Shown in pieces: positions 36,186-46,183 of a stretch of DNA of 64,000 nucleotides. Origin of the DNA: JAEUIE01 sp047602475. GTDB lineage: Bacteria > Planctomycetota > Planctomycetia > Gemmatales > HRBIN36. A program made the position numbers and the translations under genes. The notes beneath the pieces are model-generated. The model saw nothing but the letters and a program-made list of their open reading frames with translations. It searched no databases and was not told the origin of the DNA. How positions within the stretch are numbered: position 1 is the stretch's first letter; the number at the start of each line of letters is the position of its first letter. The stretch covers positions 186,001 to 250,000 of the forward strand of contig JASGHE010000001.1 in NCBI GenBank assembly GCA_047602475.1, read 5' to 3'.

Positions 36186-37421
36186 ATGGAGACAAAAGAA
36201 CCCCAGCGCGTCCTGACTATCCTTCTGGCCGGCGGGAAAGGCACCCGGCTCGATCCGCTGACCCGAGACCGGGCCAAGCCAGCCGTCCCCTTTGGCGGTC
36301 AATATCGTATCATCGATTTCACTCTCTCCAACTGCATTAACTCGAACCTGCGCAACATCCTCGTGCTTACCCAGTACAAGGCCCGTAGCCTGGAACGGCA
36401 CATACAGCGCGGATGGAACTTCCTAAGCAGGCCGCTGGATGAGTACATTGACGTGCTGCCCCCCGAACAGCGCATGAATGATCAGTGGTACCGGGGCACC
36501 GCTGACGCTCTTTACCAGAACATTTACAGCATCGAGCGGGAACGCCCTGACCTCATCCTCGTGCTGGCCGGCGACCATATCTACAAGATGGACTACCGGA
36601 CCATGATCGACGCTCACCGTGAAAGCCAGGCCGATGTCACCGTCGCCTGCCTGCCGGTGCTACTGAGCGATGGCTCCCAGTTTGGCGTGATGCAGATCGA
36701 CGAGACGCATCGCATTCTTGCTTTCGAAGAGAAGCCCGCCCAGGCGACACCGTTACCTGATGACCCGACCCGTTGCCTGGCTTCCATGGGTATCTATGTC
36801 TTCAAAGCCGAGTTGCTCTACGATTGGCTCTGCGCCGACGCCACCCGCCGTGATTCCAGTCATGACTTTGGTAAAGATCTTCTACCTAACCTCGTGCAGA
36901 CGCATCGACTCTTCGCCTTCCCCTTCGTCGATAAGAACCGCAAGGCCCAAGCCTACTGGCGCGATGTTGGCACGCTCGATGCCTACTACGAAGCCAATAT
37001 GGATTTGATCGCCACCGACCCCGTGCTCAACCTCTACGACCGTGACTGGCCCATCCGTACCTGGCTGCCTCAATTACCACCTCCCAAGTTTGTGCATGGC
37101 GAACACGCTCTTGGCCCTAATGCCCGCCGAGGCGAAGCCATCGACAGCATGATCGGCCTGGGATGCATCCTTTCCGGAAGCCACGTTTACCGCAGCGTCG
37201 TTTCGCCGAATTGCCGAGTGAATAGCTATTCCTGGGTGGAAGACAGCATCATCTTCCCCAACGTCACCATCAACCGACACTGCCAGATCAAGCGTGCCAT
37301 CATTGAAAAAGGCGCAACCATTCCTGAAAAAATGACCATCGGCTACGATCATGAACAAGACAAAGCCAACGGCTTCACAATTACGGAGCAGGGAATCGTG
37401 GTGGTCCCGAAGGGGATTTGA
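36186..37421 (+). CDS. glgC: Glucose-1-phosphate adenylyltransferase (ADP-glucose pyrophosphorylase)
   Basis: The ATG at 36186 is preferred to the one at 36144. The 411-residue protein has LTILLAGGKGTRLDPLTRDRAKPAVPFGG (the first part LAGGKGTRL binds nucleotide), QWYRGTADALYQN, VLAGDHIYKMDY, EEKP and the ADP-glucose site GSHDFGKD-like SSHDFGKDLLP, followed by a C-terminal left-handed beta helix (GLGCILSGSHVYRSV). It makes ADP-glucose for glycogen synthesis in the cytoplasm. No glgA or glgB lies within this window. It is transcribed alone and converges with the APC permease, with a gap of only nine bases. Confidence 0.95.
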   Translation: METKEPQRVLTILLAGGKGTRLDPLTRDRAKPAVPFGGQYRIIDFTLSNCINSNLRNILVLTQYKARSLERHIQRGWNFLSRPLDEYIDVLPPEQRMNDQWYRGTADALYQNIYSIERERPDLILVLAGDHIYKMDYRTMIDAHRESQADVTVACLPVLLSDGSQFGVMQIDETHRILAFEEKPAQATPLPDDPTRCLASMGIYVFKAELLYDWLCADATRRDSSHDFGKDLLPNLVQTHRLFAFPFVDKNRKAQAYWRDVGTLDAYYEANMDLIATDPVLNLYDRDWPIRTWLPQLPPPKFVHGEHALGPNARRGEAIDSMIGLGCILSGSHVYRSVVSPNCRVNSYSWVEDSIIFPNVTINRHCQIKRAIIEKGATIPEKMTIGYDHEQDKANGFTITEQGIVVVPKGI

Positions 37422-37430
37422 GAGCTTCTA

Positions 37431-39110
37431 TCACGCCGCCTTCTTCCCCACCGCCCGCCACAGGAAATAGACCGGAATCCCCGTCAGCACAATAATCAAC
37501 CCCGGCCACGTCATCTTCGGCTTTACCAGCAGTAGATCAATCATCACCGCCGCGCACAGAATCACATAGAGCGCAGGGAAGATCGGGTACCCAAACGCCT
37601 TCACCGGTCGTTCCAGGTTCGGCTGCTTGCGGCGCAGAATGAACAAACCAATAACGGTCAGGACATAGAAGATCAGCACAGCAAAGATTACGAAGTCGAG
37701 CAGTTCGTTATAGGTGCCGGAAAAGAGTAGTAATCCCGACCAGATACACTGTAGGACCAAAGCCGCCGCCGGTACTCCTTGCTTGTTCAACGAGCCTACC
37801 GAGCGGAAGAACAGCCCTTCCCGAGCCATGACATAATACAACCTCGCCCCCATCAAAGTCATGCCGTTGACGCAGCCAAAGGTGGAAATCATGATGGCGA
37901 TAGCCATGATCGGAGCACCCCAGCGTGGCGAGTAGAGTTCCAGCACAGCCGTTCCTACTCGACCATCACGGGCATTGTCGATGCCTCTGGCCCGTGCAGC
38001 CTCGCTGATGCGTTGATTGGCCTGATCTCGAAGATCACCTGCTTCCTTCATTTTGCCTTGATCAACCAATTTCTGAGCGTCTCGTTCCAGGCGAGACGAT
38101 TCCGCTTCCAGCTTCTTGGCCGCTTCCACATCTCCTCTAACAGGCAATGCCTCTACATAGGCCAGATTGGCTGCAACATACAACAGCACCACCGTGCCCG
38201 TTCCCAGCGCCAGGCTCAGTGGTAAGTTGCGTTTGGGGTTTCTGATCTCGCCTGCCGCGAACGTGATATTGTTCCAGGCGTCGGCGGAGAACAACGCCCC
38301 CACCATCGCACCGCCAAAAATCATGATCGCCAGTAGACTCGGAGGCAGACCGCCAAAGAGTTCTTTGGACTTGGAGAACTTCTCGGTGGTGAACATCCCA
38401 CCCCAGGCATCTGCCCAGTTCGCTTCCCGCACACTCAGTTTCGACACAACGAAGATTCCAATGACAATGAGCATGAGCAGCGCCAGGGTCTTGATCACGG
38501 TCATAATGTTCTGCACCACTTTGCCCTCCTGCACCCCTCGGCAATTCAGCCAAGTCAGGAAGGCGATCACCACCAGCGCCACGACCTGCCCGCCGGTCAC
38601 GATGAAGTGCTTCATTTCGAAGAATTCACCCAGGAAGGGCAGCGACATCGTCCAGTTCACATGCGTTGCAGCATAGATGACGGTGGCATGCACCTGATCG
38701 GGTGCCCAACCCAAGTTAGGGAAGAATCCCTGGACGTGGGGCACAGCCGCCGCCAACGGCCCGTCCATTGCCACGCCATGATCGGTACCCAGAGACGGGA
38801 TGAACACTCCCAGGAACTTGGCAAAGACCACCGCCACCGCTGCGATGGAACCCGTTTGAATCACTAGGAAGCAGGTCCAGCCGTAGAGGAACCCCCATAA
38901 GGGGCTGTAGGCTTCTTTAAGAAAGATGTACTGCCCGCCCGCTTTGGGATACATCCCAGCCAGTTCGGAATAGCTGAGCGCCCCCAGCACCGTCATGACG
39001 CCAGCCAATACCCATATCGCAATGAGCCAGCCCGCCGAGCCAACATCCGTGGCGATATCCTGAGAAGTCACGAAGATGCCCGAGCCGATCATCGTGCCCA
39101 TCACAAGCAT
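37431..39110 (-). CDS. APC amino-acid permease (LAT-like) with a coiled-coil insertion; N-terminus uncertain
   Basis: The 559-residue protein starts MLVMGTMIGSGIFV, which lies within TM1 of this family. Upstream, the same frame reads LSHKTTLPVSTRALGPFDAT, the expected N-terminus, with a CTG near 39170 as the only possible start, while an ATG at 39183 is in another frame. A one-base indel between 39150 and 39180 is the simplest explanation. About 12 TM segments follow. Residues about 320-385 are a Lys/Glu/Ala-rich, coiled-coil-like stretch (LEAESSRLERDAQKLVDQG) in a loop where relatives have about 20 residues. It probably carries amino acids by exchange or proton symport. Confidence 0.8.
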   Translation of the reverse strand: MLVMGTMIGSGIFVTSQDIATDVGSAGWLIAIWVLAGVMTVLGALSYSELAGMYPKAGGQYIFLKEAYSPLWGFLYGWTCFLVIQTGSIAAVAVVFAKFLGVFIPSLGTDHGVAMDGPLAAAVPHVQGFFPNLGWAPDQVHATVIYAATHVNWTMSLPFLGEFFEMKHFIVTGGQVVALVVIAFLTWLNCRGVQEGKVVQNIMTVIKTLALLMLIVIGIFVVSKLSVREANWADAWGGMFTTEKFSKSKELFGGLPPSLLAIMIFGGAMVGALFSADAWNNITFAAGEIRNPKRNLPLSLALGTGTVVLLYVAANLAYVEALPVRGDVEAAKKLEAESSRLERDAQKLVDQGKMKEAGDLRDQANQRISEAARARGIDNARDGRVGTAVLELYSPRWGAPIMAIAIMISTFGCVNGMTLMGARLYYVMAREGLFFRSVGSLNKQGVPAAALVLQCIWSGLLLFSGTYNELLDFVIFAVLIFYVLTVIGLFILRRKQPNLERPVKAFGYPIFPALYVILCAAVMIDLLLVKPKMTWPGLIIVLTGIPVYFLWRAVGKKAA

Positions 39111-39204
39111 CGTGGCATCAAACGGCCCCAGCGCCCTGGTGGAAACTGGAAGTGTTGTTTTGTGGCTCAGCTGAACTGCTCATGAATCGATCCTTCAAAT
39201 AACA

Positions 39205-39235
39205 AACGTGCTGGATCATAACAATCCAGCACGTT
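39205..39235 (-). terminator. Hairpin between the two APC genes
   Basis: AACGTGCTGGAT and ATCCAGCACGTT pair perfectly over 12 bases with a seven-base loop. It lies upstream of the APC gene at 37.4-39.1 kb and downstream of the one at 39.3 kb, and separates the two transcripts together with the next hairpin. Confidence 0.65.
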
Positions 39236-39284
39236 CGAGGCTACCGCCATTTGATGAAATCAGGATTCTTTAACAACAAGGAAC

Positions 39285-39310
39285 AACCCCCAGAAAGGCT
39301 CCTGGGGGTT
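39285..39310 (-). terminator. Terminator of the second APC permease gene
   Basis: AACCCCCAG pairs with CTGGGGGTT around an eight-base loop. On the minus strand it lies directly after the stop at 39318, and resembles the AACAACCCC hairpin at 4911-4940. Confidence 0.7.
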
Positions 39311-39317
39311 GCGATTA

Positions 39318-41165
39318 TCAGGTTAGATCACCCGCCGCGGTGCGGGCACGCAGCTTGCTGTGATGGATTCCGTAGAGGAAGTAGATCACGAAACCGATAC
39401 CCAGCCAGATAATGAGACGCAACCAGTTTGCGGCAGGAAGCGAGAACATCATCATAAGGCACATGATGATACCTAGCGCAGGAACTACCGGCACTAGGGG
39501 GCATCGGAACGGCCTCTCTGCCTGTGGATTAGTTCGTCGCATAATGAGTACTGCACTACAAACAATGACGAATGCGAAGAGAGTGCCGATGTTGGTTAGG
39601 TGCAACAGGGCATCAATCGGCAGCAACCCTGCAGCCAGTGCGACAAATGCACCGACCACAATAGTGCTCTTCCATGGTGTTTGAAACTTCGGATGTACAT
39701 CGGCAAAGAACTTGGTAGGCAGCAGACCGTCACGTGCCATCGCCAGGAAGACACGTGGAGCGCTGAGCATCATCACCAGCAACACCGACGTAATACCAGC
39801 AACACCGGCAATGGCAATTAGCCCTTCCGCCCAGCCTAATCCGATCGTCTTGAAGGCCGAGGAAACACCAGCACCTTTGTCGATCAAGTCGAACTTAACC
39901 ATACCCGTCAGTACTGCAACCACTGCGATATACAGCACCGTGCAGATGATAAGCGAAACGATGATACCAAAGGGAATATCACGCTTGGGATTCTTCGCTT
40001 CTTCAGCCTGGGTCGAAACGGCGTCAAAGCCAATGTAGGCAAAGAAGATGATCGCCGCTCCCGCAATAACCCCCACAGGTTCACCACCCGCATTCAACTG
40101 CGTACCAGGCAATGGATACCCAAAGAAGGTGAGGCCTGTCCAACCGTAAGGTGCGAATGGCGTGTAGTTATCAAAGTTGATGTAGTTCGCGCCCACCACG
40201 ATGACAAAGATCACAGCAGAGACTTTGATCGCCACCATGATGGCATTGAAGAAGGCACTTTCCTGAATGCCTTTCACCAGCACATAGGTAATCATCAAGG
40301 TGATCATCACTGCGGCCAGGTCGAACCAGGCATTCTTCCGATCAGTGATCTTGCTTTCAAACGCCGAATCGCCAACAAGCGCCAGGAAATAGGGCTTGTC
40401 CTTCGCTCTGGCTTTGTTGTCTCGATTAATCCAGCCTTCAACTTTGAACTTGTCTCCAGCGACAGGCGTATCCTTGGCCAGTTTGACTCCTGGGTTCTTT
40501 GCCTGTAACTCCTTCCAGTTCTTCTCGATTTCGATCATCTCCTGATCAATCTCTGCCTTCACTTGAGGATACTTGGCTTGCATTTCAGGTGGCAGATTGT
40601 TGTAGCTGACAAGCTTCTGAGAAACGGTAATCTTCTCTCCGCCAATTTCGTAGTGTGCTACCACATTAGGCAGGAGTTTGCCATCGTCGTAAATAAAAGG
40701 GCCACCTGAAAGGACAAAGGGGATCGCCAATGCTTTTCCTCCCAGCGTTATCTTGCCCAGGACACTCTGAAAGTAACTCGACCAGCCATTTGCCACCGTC
40801 GCCGCCCCCACCGCATACTCCAGCACCAGATCCCATCCGATGATCCAGGCAAACAGTTCACCCAGCGTGGTATAGGCGTAGGTGTAAGCACTGCCCGCCA
40901 CGGGTGCCATCGAAGCGAATTCCGCATAACACAGGGCTGCCATGATACAGGCAAACCCAGCCAGCATGTAGGAAACCATTAAGGCCGGGCCAGCCGTTTC
41001 GTTGGCAGCTTTGCCAGTCGAAACAAAGATGCCCGCCCCAATCACGGCTCCCACACCAAGTGCCACGAGTGACCACGGCCCCAGCACCCGTTTCAACCGA
41101 TTCTCACCGGCCTCTTCTTTTAATACCTGGGCCAACGACTTCGTCGCAAATAGCTGATTCGCCAT
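39318..41165 (-). CDS. APC amino-acid permease (CAT/YhdG-like) with a large soluble insertion
   Basis: A 615-residue permease: LGPWSLVALGVGAVIGAGIFVSTG is the family N-terminus (TM1), then AGFACIMAALCYAEFASMAP and FFAYIGFDAVSTQAEE, with NPKRDIPFGI next. Residues about 155-278 form a hydrophilic block of about 125 residues (GGPFIYDDGK...KITDRKNAW) between membrane segments that are normally joined by a short loop. The two APC genes in this window are divergent in sequence and each has its own insertion. It probably takes up cationic or branched amino acids. It is transcribed alone; HemW diverges from it. Confidence 0.85.
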   Translation of the reverse strand: MANQLFATKSLAQVLKEEAGENRLKRVLGPWSLVALGVGAVIGAGIFVSTGKAANETAGPALMVSYMLAGFACIMAALCYAEFASMAPVAGSAYTYAYTTLGELFAWIIGWDLVLEYAVGAATVANGWSSYFQSVLGKITLGGKALAIPFVLSGGPFIYDDGKLLPNVVAHYEIGGEKITVSQKLVSYNNLPPEMQAKYPQVKAEIDQEMIEIEKNWKELQAKNPGVKLAKDTPVAGDKFKVEGWINRDNKARAKDKPYFLALVGDSAFESKITDRKNAWFDLAAVMITLMITYVLVKGIQESAFFNAIMVAIKVSAVIFVIVVGANYINFDNYTPFAPYGWTGLTFFGYPLPGTQLNAGGEPVGVIAGAAIIFFAYIGFDAVSTQAEEAKNPKRDIPFGIIVSLIICTVLYIAVVAVLTGMVKFDLIDKGAGVSSAFKTIGLGWAEGLIAIAGVAGITSVLLVMMLSAPRVFLAMARDGLLPTKFFADVHPKFQTPWKSTIVVGAFVALAAGLLPIDALLHLTNIGTLFAFVIVCSAVLIMRRTNPQAERPFRCPLVPVVPALGIIMCLMMMFSLPAANWLRLIIWLGIGFVIYFLYGIHHSKLRARTAAGDLT

Positions 41166-41315
41166 ACGGCATGCTCCTGATCAAACAATAAATCGCCCTT
41201 CCACCATTTCGTCCAGCCTCACTGGACTTTCACAAGTGGAACAGCAAGATAGAAACTACTGTCGTATCAGACACTATCCTCCTCTGTCAAGCAACAACAT
41301 TCGAGAATTGATCAG

Positions 41316-42450
41316 TTGGTAACCCTCGTCCCCCGCGCAGCCTATGTCCATATCCCCTTTTGTGCCCACCATTGCGGCTACTGCGACTTCGCCGTCGTTG
41401 CCGGGCGGCGACGAGCTGGTGGACAACTATCTCACCGCATTACAGCGGGAAATGGGGGCTGAACAGGACGAAATCGATACCCTCTTCATCGGCGGTGGCA
41501 CCCCTTCCCACCTGCCGATGCCCCAACTGAAACGACTCCTCGATATCCTTCGCTGTAGATTTTCCCTCAACCCTGATCATGAATTCAGCATCGAGGTCAA
41601 CCCCGACAGTCTGACCGAAGAGAAACTCCAACTGCTCAAGTCGTATGGCGTCAACCGCATGAGCATCGGGGCCCAGTCGTTTCATACCCGCACCCTGGCT
41701 GTTCTTGAACGCAAACACATTGCTGAAGAAGTCCCCCGTGTCGTCGAACTCGCCCGGGGCTACATGCAATCGCTCTCACTCGACCTCATGTTCGGCGCCC
41801 CCGGCCAAACGCTCTTCCAATGGCAGATGGACCTCGAACGCGCACTGGCCCTGCCTATCAATCATCTTTCCACCTATGGCCTGACCTACGAGAAAGGCAC
41901 CAAGCTCTGGAAGACCGTGCGCGAGGGGGCCATCCTGCCCCTTTCAGAAGATGATGAACGCCGCATGTACGATCTGGTCATGGACTGGATGTTCGAAGCG
42001 GGCTGGGAACACTACGAAATCTCCAGCTTCGCCACCGTCGGCCACCGATGCAGACACAATCAGGTCTACTGGATCAATCTCCCCTTCTTCGGCTACGGTC
42101 TCGGTGCTGCCAGACACTTGAACTTCATCCGGGAAGTGAACACCAGAAGCATTGACACCTACATCAAGAAATGCCTCGCCAACGAATCGCCCACGCAGCA
42201 AAGAGAAGCCCACACACCCGAAAGTTATGCCAGAGAAACCGCCACGCTGAACTTGAGAAGAAAAGAAGGCATCATCAGGCCAATGTTCGAGCAACAAACG
42301 GAGCTAAGTATCGATGATCTGGCAAAAGATGTGATTGCAAGGTTCGTCAGCCAAGGTCTGTTGGACGACGATGGCACCGCTGTGAAGTTAACCAAGGAAG
42401 GCAAGTTCCTGGCGGATACCGTGTGCAGCGCGTTCGTCTCTGCGATATAG
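41316..42450 (+). CDS. hemW: HemW-type radical SAM protein, frameshifted at about 41405
   Basis: The radical SAM core reads VHIPFCAHHCGYCDF in the frame beginning with TTG 41316; the [4Fe-4S] motif is CAHHCGYC (CxxxCxxC). At GCCGGGCGGCGACGAG this frame drifts to GQLSHR, while the frame starting at 41344 continues with DELVDNYLTALQREM and the rest of the protein. One extra G in 41403-41408 explains both. The downstream part has GGGTPSHLP, IEVNPDSL, MSIGAQSFH, LMFGAPGQT and the C-terminal HemN domain. The whole is about 378 residues. HemW is a heme chaperone; older annotation calls it oxygen-independent coproporphyrinogen oxidase. The start codon is uncertain. Confidence 0.85.
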
Positions 42451-42530
42451 TTGTCAGTTTCCAGTTGTCAGTTGTCAGAAATACCGTGCCCGAACTGACA
42501 ACTGACAACTGACAACTGACAACTGACAAC
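42451..42530. repeat. Heptamer inverted-repeat cluster between hemW and the GH2 gene
   Basis: Four heptamers on one side (TTGTCAG, TTTCCAG, TTGTCAG, TTGTCAG, 42451-42478) and five perfect copies of AACTGAC on the other (42493-42527) are reverse complements. They can fold into a long hairpin around a 14-base loop and end at the stop codon of the GH2 gene. They sit between two convergent genes, so they may act as a terminator. Confidence 0.8.
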
Positions 42531-45500
42531 TATTTGAGAATATCCACCCCCCCGATGGGCACATTACTCAACGTCATCGGTCGATGAATGCCCCCTGCTC
42601 CGTACCAATCATACACCCGCACCGCAATCACATTCTTCTCGCCCGGCTTCAGTACACTCGCTGGAATTGCATGAGCCTTTCGCTCCTCAAACGCTGTCTT
42701 CTTGTTCGAAATATCGCCCCCTTCGCCGATCTTGGTGCCGTTGACGTAGATCTCATACGCATCATCCACGCCTTCGCTATTTAAATAGATCGGCACCCCA
42801 GCCCAATCTTTGGGAATGTCCACACTCAGTCGATACCACGCCCAGCCATCCAGCGTCGGATACCCCTGCCCCTCCCAATGCTGACCAATCTTGATCGGCT
42901 TCCACGCCGCATCATCGAAGCCAGGCTTCTCCCAGCCAAGTTTCAGCCCCTCGTTCTTGCCATCGGGCATGAACTGCCAGGACTTAGTGACGAGTTCGAG
43001 CTTCTTCTCATTCAACTTGGCCCGCATCCGGGCAATCGTTTCGGGCTTGAGGGCGTTGCGAGGGGGCGGGCCGGAGTCGAGGTAAAACAATAACAAGCGA
43101 AAGAGCCATAAGCCGCCAGCATTGTGCTGGTGATTCAATGAACTCACCAACAATCGCCCTTTGCCTACTTTCGTTTCAAACAATAGCCCATGCGTTTTGA
43201 TTTCTTTGATATCATGATTGTCCCACAACATCAAAATAGGATCAATTTCTTCGAGATACTCAATATCGGGCACAACTTCCCCCGCAAGGTCGAAATGCTG
43301 TAATGAGATGAGGAACTGTCGTGTGGTCTCAGCCTTTCCCGTAATGGAATGTGTTTGACTGACAAATGGTCCACCTTTGAGAAACCACTGGCTTTTCAAT
43401 GGAAAGCTTCCCGTTTTCCCGTTTGGAATAAGTACCACTTTTGCGCCGGCTTCAAGCTGGCTCAACAACTCTACTGTCAATTGCCGGGTAATGATGATCG
43501 GAGCATCTTTATTTGCTTTGGCATGTGGCTGTGGCAAGAGTTCTTTCAGATCGGCTGCCGATTCTTCCAACTTGGCATGAGGGTAAGGCACAGGTCGCCA
43601 CATTGCTAACTGTCTATCGTGAGGCACCGACCATAGTATCCACTCGTTCAGTTCTTCTTTCGTTTCTGTGTGCCTGAATGTGTACTTCTCAGGGCCAGGA
43701 ATCAGTGAGCCGCTGTAAGGTAGATTGGTTAACCAATACGGCCATATTTCGATCATGCCTATTTTCTTGAGGGTGCCAGGCTCCACTTTCTCGTATTTCA
43801 ACGAAGTATTTCGCGGCACATCTTCTCTGAATTCTGGGTAATGATGCTTGGCTTGAATAGTTCCTCCAGGCATGGTCGTTTGACCGAAGTTGCTAAGAAC
43901 AAGATCAAAATCAGCACCGTCTCTTCTAGTGTAAGAGACTCGCTCCTTCGGATTTTTCTGTAATAGCATCGGTTGCCCCATGCCATTTCCAATCTTCCTG
44001 TCCCCACTTCGGCTGTCCCAGGTAGTTCACGAGCCCCATGCCCGCCAGTGGAAAATCCCGCAACACACTGACCACGTATCCCCCGTTCGGCACTTCACGT
44101 CTATACGCTTCCATCTGATACTTCCGCATCAGCCCGGCGTACTTCAGCGAATCCTGATACAGTTTCTCTTCATCCACCGGCCCGCCACACGCCCTCCCCA
44201 TCCGCTCCAGCCACTTCCGGTTCGCATCAAAGAACCCAGGCACCCAGAAGGGGTAACCCCGTTCATCCAGACTCCACGCCTGCTTCGGGTCGGCCTTCGC
44301 TTTCGCTATTGCCTCCAGCATCGGTTTGGTCGGCACCCACGTATCGGCGGCAATCGCTTCCCCCAGGCACAGCGGCTTCACGCCATACTTCGAATTGGCA
44401 ATGTACTTCTTAAGCCGATCCAGTGTGGCCACCCAGGTGTGGTTGTTGCCATAGGGATGGTCGTCGTAGAAATCGAAGACGCGGTTCCACTCGATCCAGC
44501 TCGAATCATCGACCACCAGCCCGCCCGACATCTTCTTGCACTGATCGTACAGTGCCTGGATCACCTTGATATCCGCCCCCGGCCCCGTTTCACAGGTCAA
44601 GCTGCGCAGGATCACCGACGGATGATTCCGATCCAGTTCATGAAACTCCTTGTACTCCTGCATCAACTCCGCCTGATACTGTGCCGTCAACTTCGGATGC
44701 CAGGTCGGGTATTCGAGCCAAATGAGCACCCCCTCCTCATCCGCTATCTCCAACAACCGCTTCGGCGGCACCCACAGACAGCACTTCATCAAATTGAAAC
44801 CCCAACTCTTGATGAGCTTGAGGTTGGCCCGCCATTGCTCTTCGGTAGGCGTTGGTGCCAACGAGGGTGGATAGTAACCCCAGTTCAGTACGCCACGAAT
44901 CGAGAGCGGCTGGCCGTTGAGGAGGAATTGGTCGCCTTTGGTTTCGATGGTGCGATTCGCGCAACTGAGCTCAATTCGGTCCCCAGTCGGTAACGAAAGT
45001 GTACATAAATAATGAACTGGATTTGAAGGCTGCCATTCCTCAAGTGGTTGTTGTCCGCTATCCAGCGTAATGTTTCTGTTCTTGTCAACGACGTCCTCAA
45101 TCCCAAACGCTCTCATATCAAATGCACGACGCATTAGGATTCCATTAATCTGTTCGAACCTAGCATCTGCTGTTTTGATGATTTGTCGATCTCCCGCCAC
45201 GGGGACAATGACCTGGACGGATTTCTTTTTCTTGTCGATCAAAAATGAGACTTCTAAATCGTTGATGTATGTAGAGGGCACCTCAACCAACCGCACCCCC
45301 TGCCAAATCCCCCCGAAGTGCGGAGCAATGATCGGCAGAAACCCCTGCGTATTGTGCCCCACCTTTTCATCGACCCGCACCCTTATCACATGCTTATGTG
45401 AGCGGGGGGCGTCAGCCCCCTGAGTTGGCTTCACGCTGTCCTTGTCCTTCGCACCCTTGCCGATTTTCTCAGGGGGCTGACGCCCCCCGCTCGCATGCAC

Positions 45501-45854
45501 ATGCTGACTCACATCAAACCGAAATGGCGTCCACGCCCCCAGGTGTCCGCCCAGCTTCACATCATTCCAGTAAACCGTCGCATGGGTCGCCACCCCATCA
45601 AAATGCAACAACAACCGCCGCCCCACGGGCAGTTCGGGCAGCTCAATCGTCTTCTCGTACCAACCCACACCATCGAACTTCAGCCCCTCATGCGTTTCCC
45701 AATGAGTGGGCAGCGTGACGTCCTTGTTTTCTTTCGAGCCGTCTCGATGAAACTGCCATTCGCCGTTGAGGGAAGTGGTTTTGCGAGGAGTTTCTTGAGC
45801 CTGGACATGGCTCAGCAACAACAAACTGATGAGCAGAATAAATGTCGCTTTCAT
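42530..45854 (-). CDS. Secreted glycoside hydrolase family 2 protein, frameshifted at 43976-43979
   Basis: I start at ATG 45854 (an earlier one at 45866 is possible); a signal peptide ends near VQAQ. The N-terminal sugar-binding jelly roll is followed by the TIM barrel (GVLNWGYYPPS, NPS-like NHPSVILRSLTCETG with the acid/base Glu after Cys, CLGEAIAADTW with the nucleophile Glu). The first frame ends at 43926 with a normal-looking sequence up to WKWHG. Removing one G from the GGGG run at 43976-43979 joins WKWHG to QPMLLQKNPKERVSY and the second part, a beta-rich region with a C-terminal galactose-binding-like domain (GWAWYRLSVDIP). The full length is about 1,108 residues. A repeat-derived stretch lies near residues 121-152. 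Confidence 0.87.
45398..45494. repeat. Palindromic repeat family E, inverted pair translated inside the GH2 gene
   Basis: GAGCGGGGGGCGTCAGCCCC followed by CTGAG (45399-45424) is matched inverted by CTCAGGGGGCTGACGCCCCC and CGCTC (45469-45493). The pair and the 45 bases between keep the reading frame. They add peptides ASGGRQPPE and GADAPRSHK between the FRFDVSQHV and HVIRVRVDEK parts of the sugar-binding domain, where relatives have only a few residues. Confidence 0.88.
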
Positions 45855-45862
45855 GGCGTTTA

Positions 45863-46183
45863 TCATTCCCTAAGTGTGCTGTATCCGGTGCCGGTCCTCG
45901 GTACGATGTCCTTGACAATGACTTTGTGTCGATCGAAATCGACCCCATAGTACACGGCAAGCGACTTACTCAAACCACGAAAGACTTGAATGTTACTGTA
46001 ATTCAAATCAAACTGAGGATCACCCCAATGAAGCGGGTTCTTAGTGAGTTGCTTGTCAATCAGCTTGAGTTCTTCAAGATACCCATCCAGATTACCATGC
46101 TGAGCAGCCTGCTGAGCCCAATGCAGCATCAGGCGACGATGATAACCTGATGTCGACACAGGATAGTTATGGGATTTGCTCAT
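45863..46183 (-). CDS. Small protein, possible RelE/ParE-like toxin
   Basis: A 106-residue protein starting at 46183, four bases inside the end of the upstream coiled-coil gene (ATGA overlap). The C-terminal half reads WGDPQFDLNYSNIQVFRG, then LAVYYGVDFDRHKVIVKDIVP. The hydrophobic pattern (a beta strand ending in Y-x-V-D and a V-x-V-x-D-I-V strand) recalls the core sheet of RelE/ParE toxins, but length and conserved residues do not let me confirm it. The order, small coiled-coil protein first and then this one with coupled translation, suits a toxin-antitoxin pair. It is followed directly by the GH2 gene, so they may share a transcript. Confidence 0.5.
   Translation of the reverse strand: MSKSHNYPVSTSGYHRRLMLHWAQQAAQHGNLDGYLEELKLIDKQLTKNPLHWGDPQFDLNYSNIQVFRGLSKSLAVYYGVDFDRHKVIVKDIVPRTGTGYSTLRE

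Noticed and set aside
41344..41405. ATG at 41344 as the hemW start
   Set aside because: The frame gives a meaningless N-terminus while the other frame encodes the radical SAM motif CAHHCGYC; a frameshift at about 41405 explains both.
42451..42530. Heptamer array as a CRISPR
   Set aside because: The unit is seven bases with no spacers, and the two halves are inverted.
42530..43981. A separate gene of 483 codons starting MGQPM
   Set aside because: It is the second part of the GH2 gene; the ATG falls inside the WKWHG codons and one extra G in a GGGG run separates the parts.
43980..44993. Plus-strand open frame of 337 codons opposite the GH2 gene
   Set aside because: Antisense of a clear GH2 catalytic domain; no coding features.
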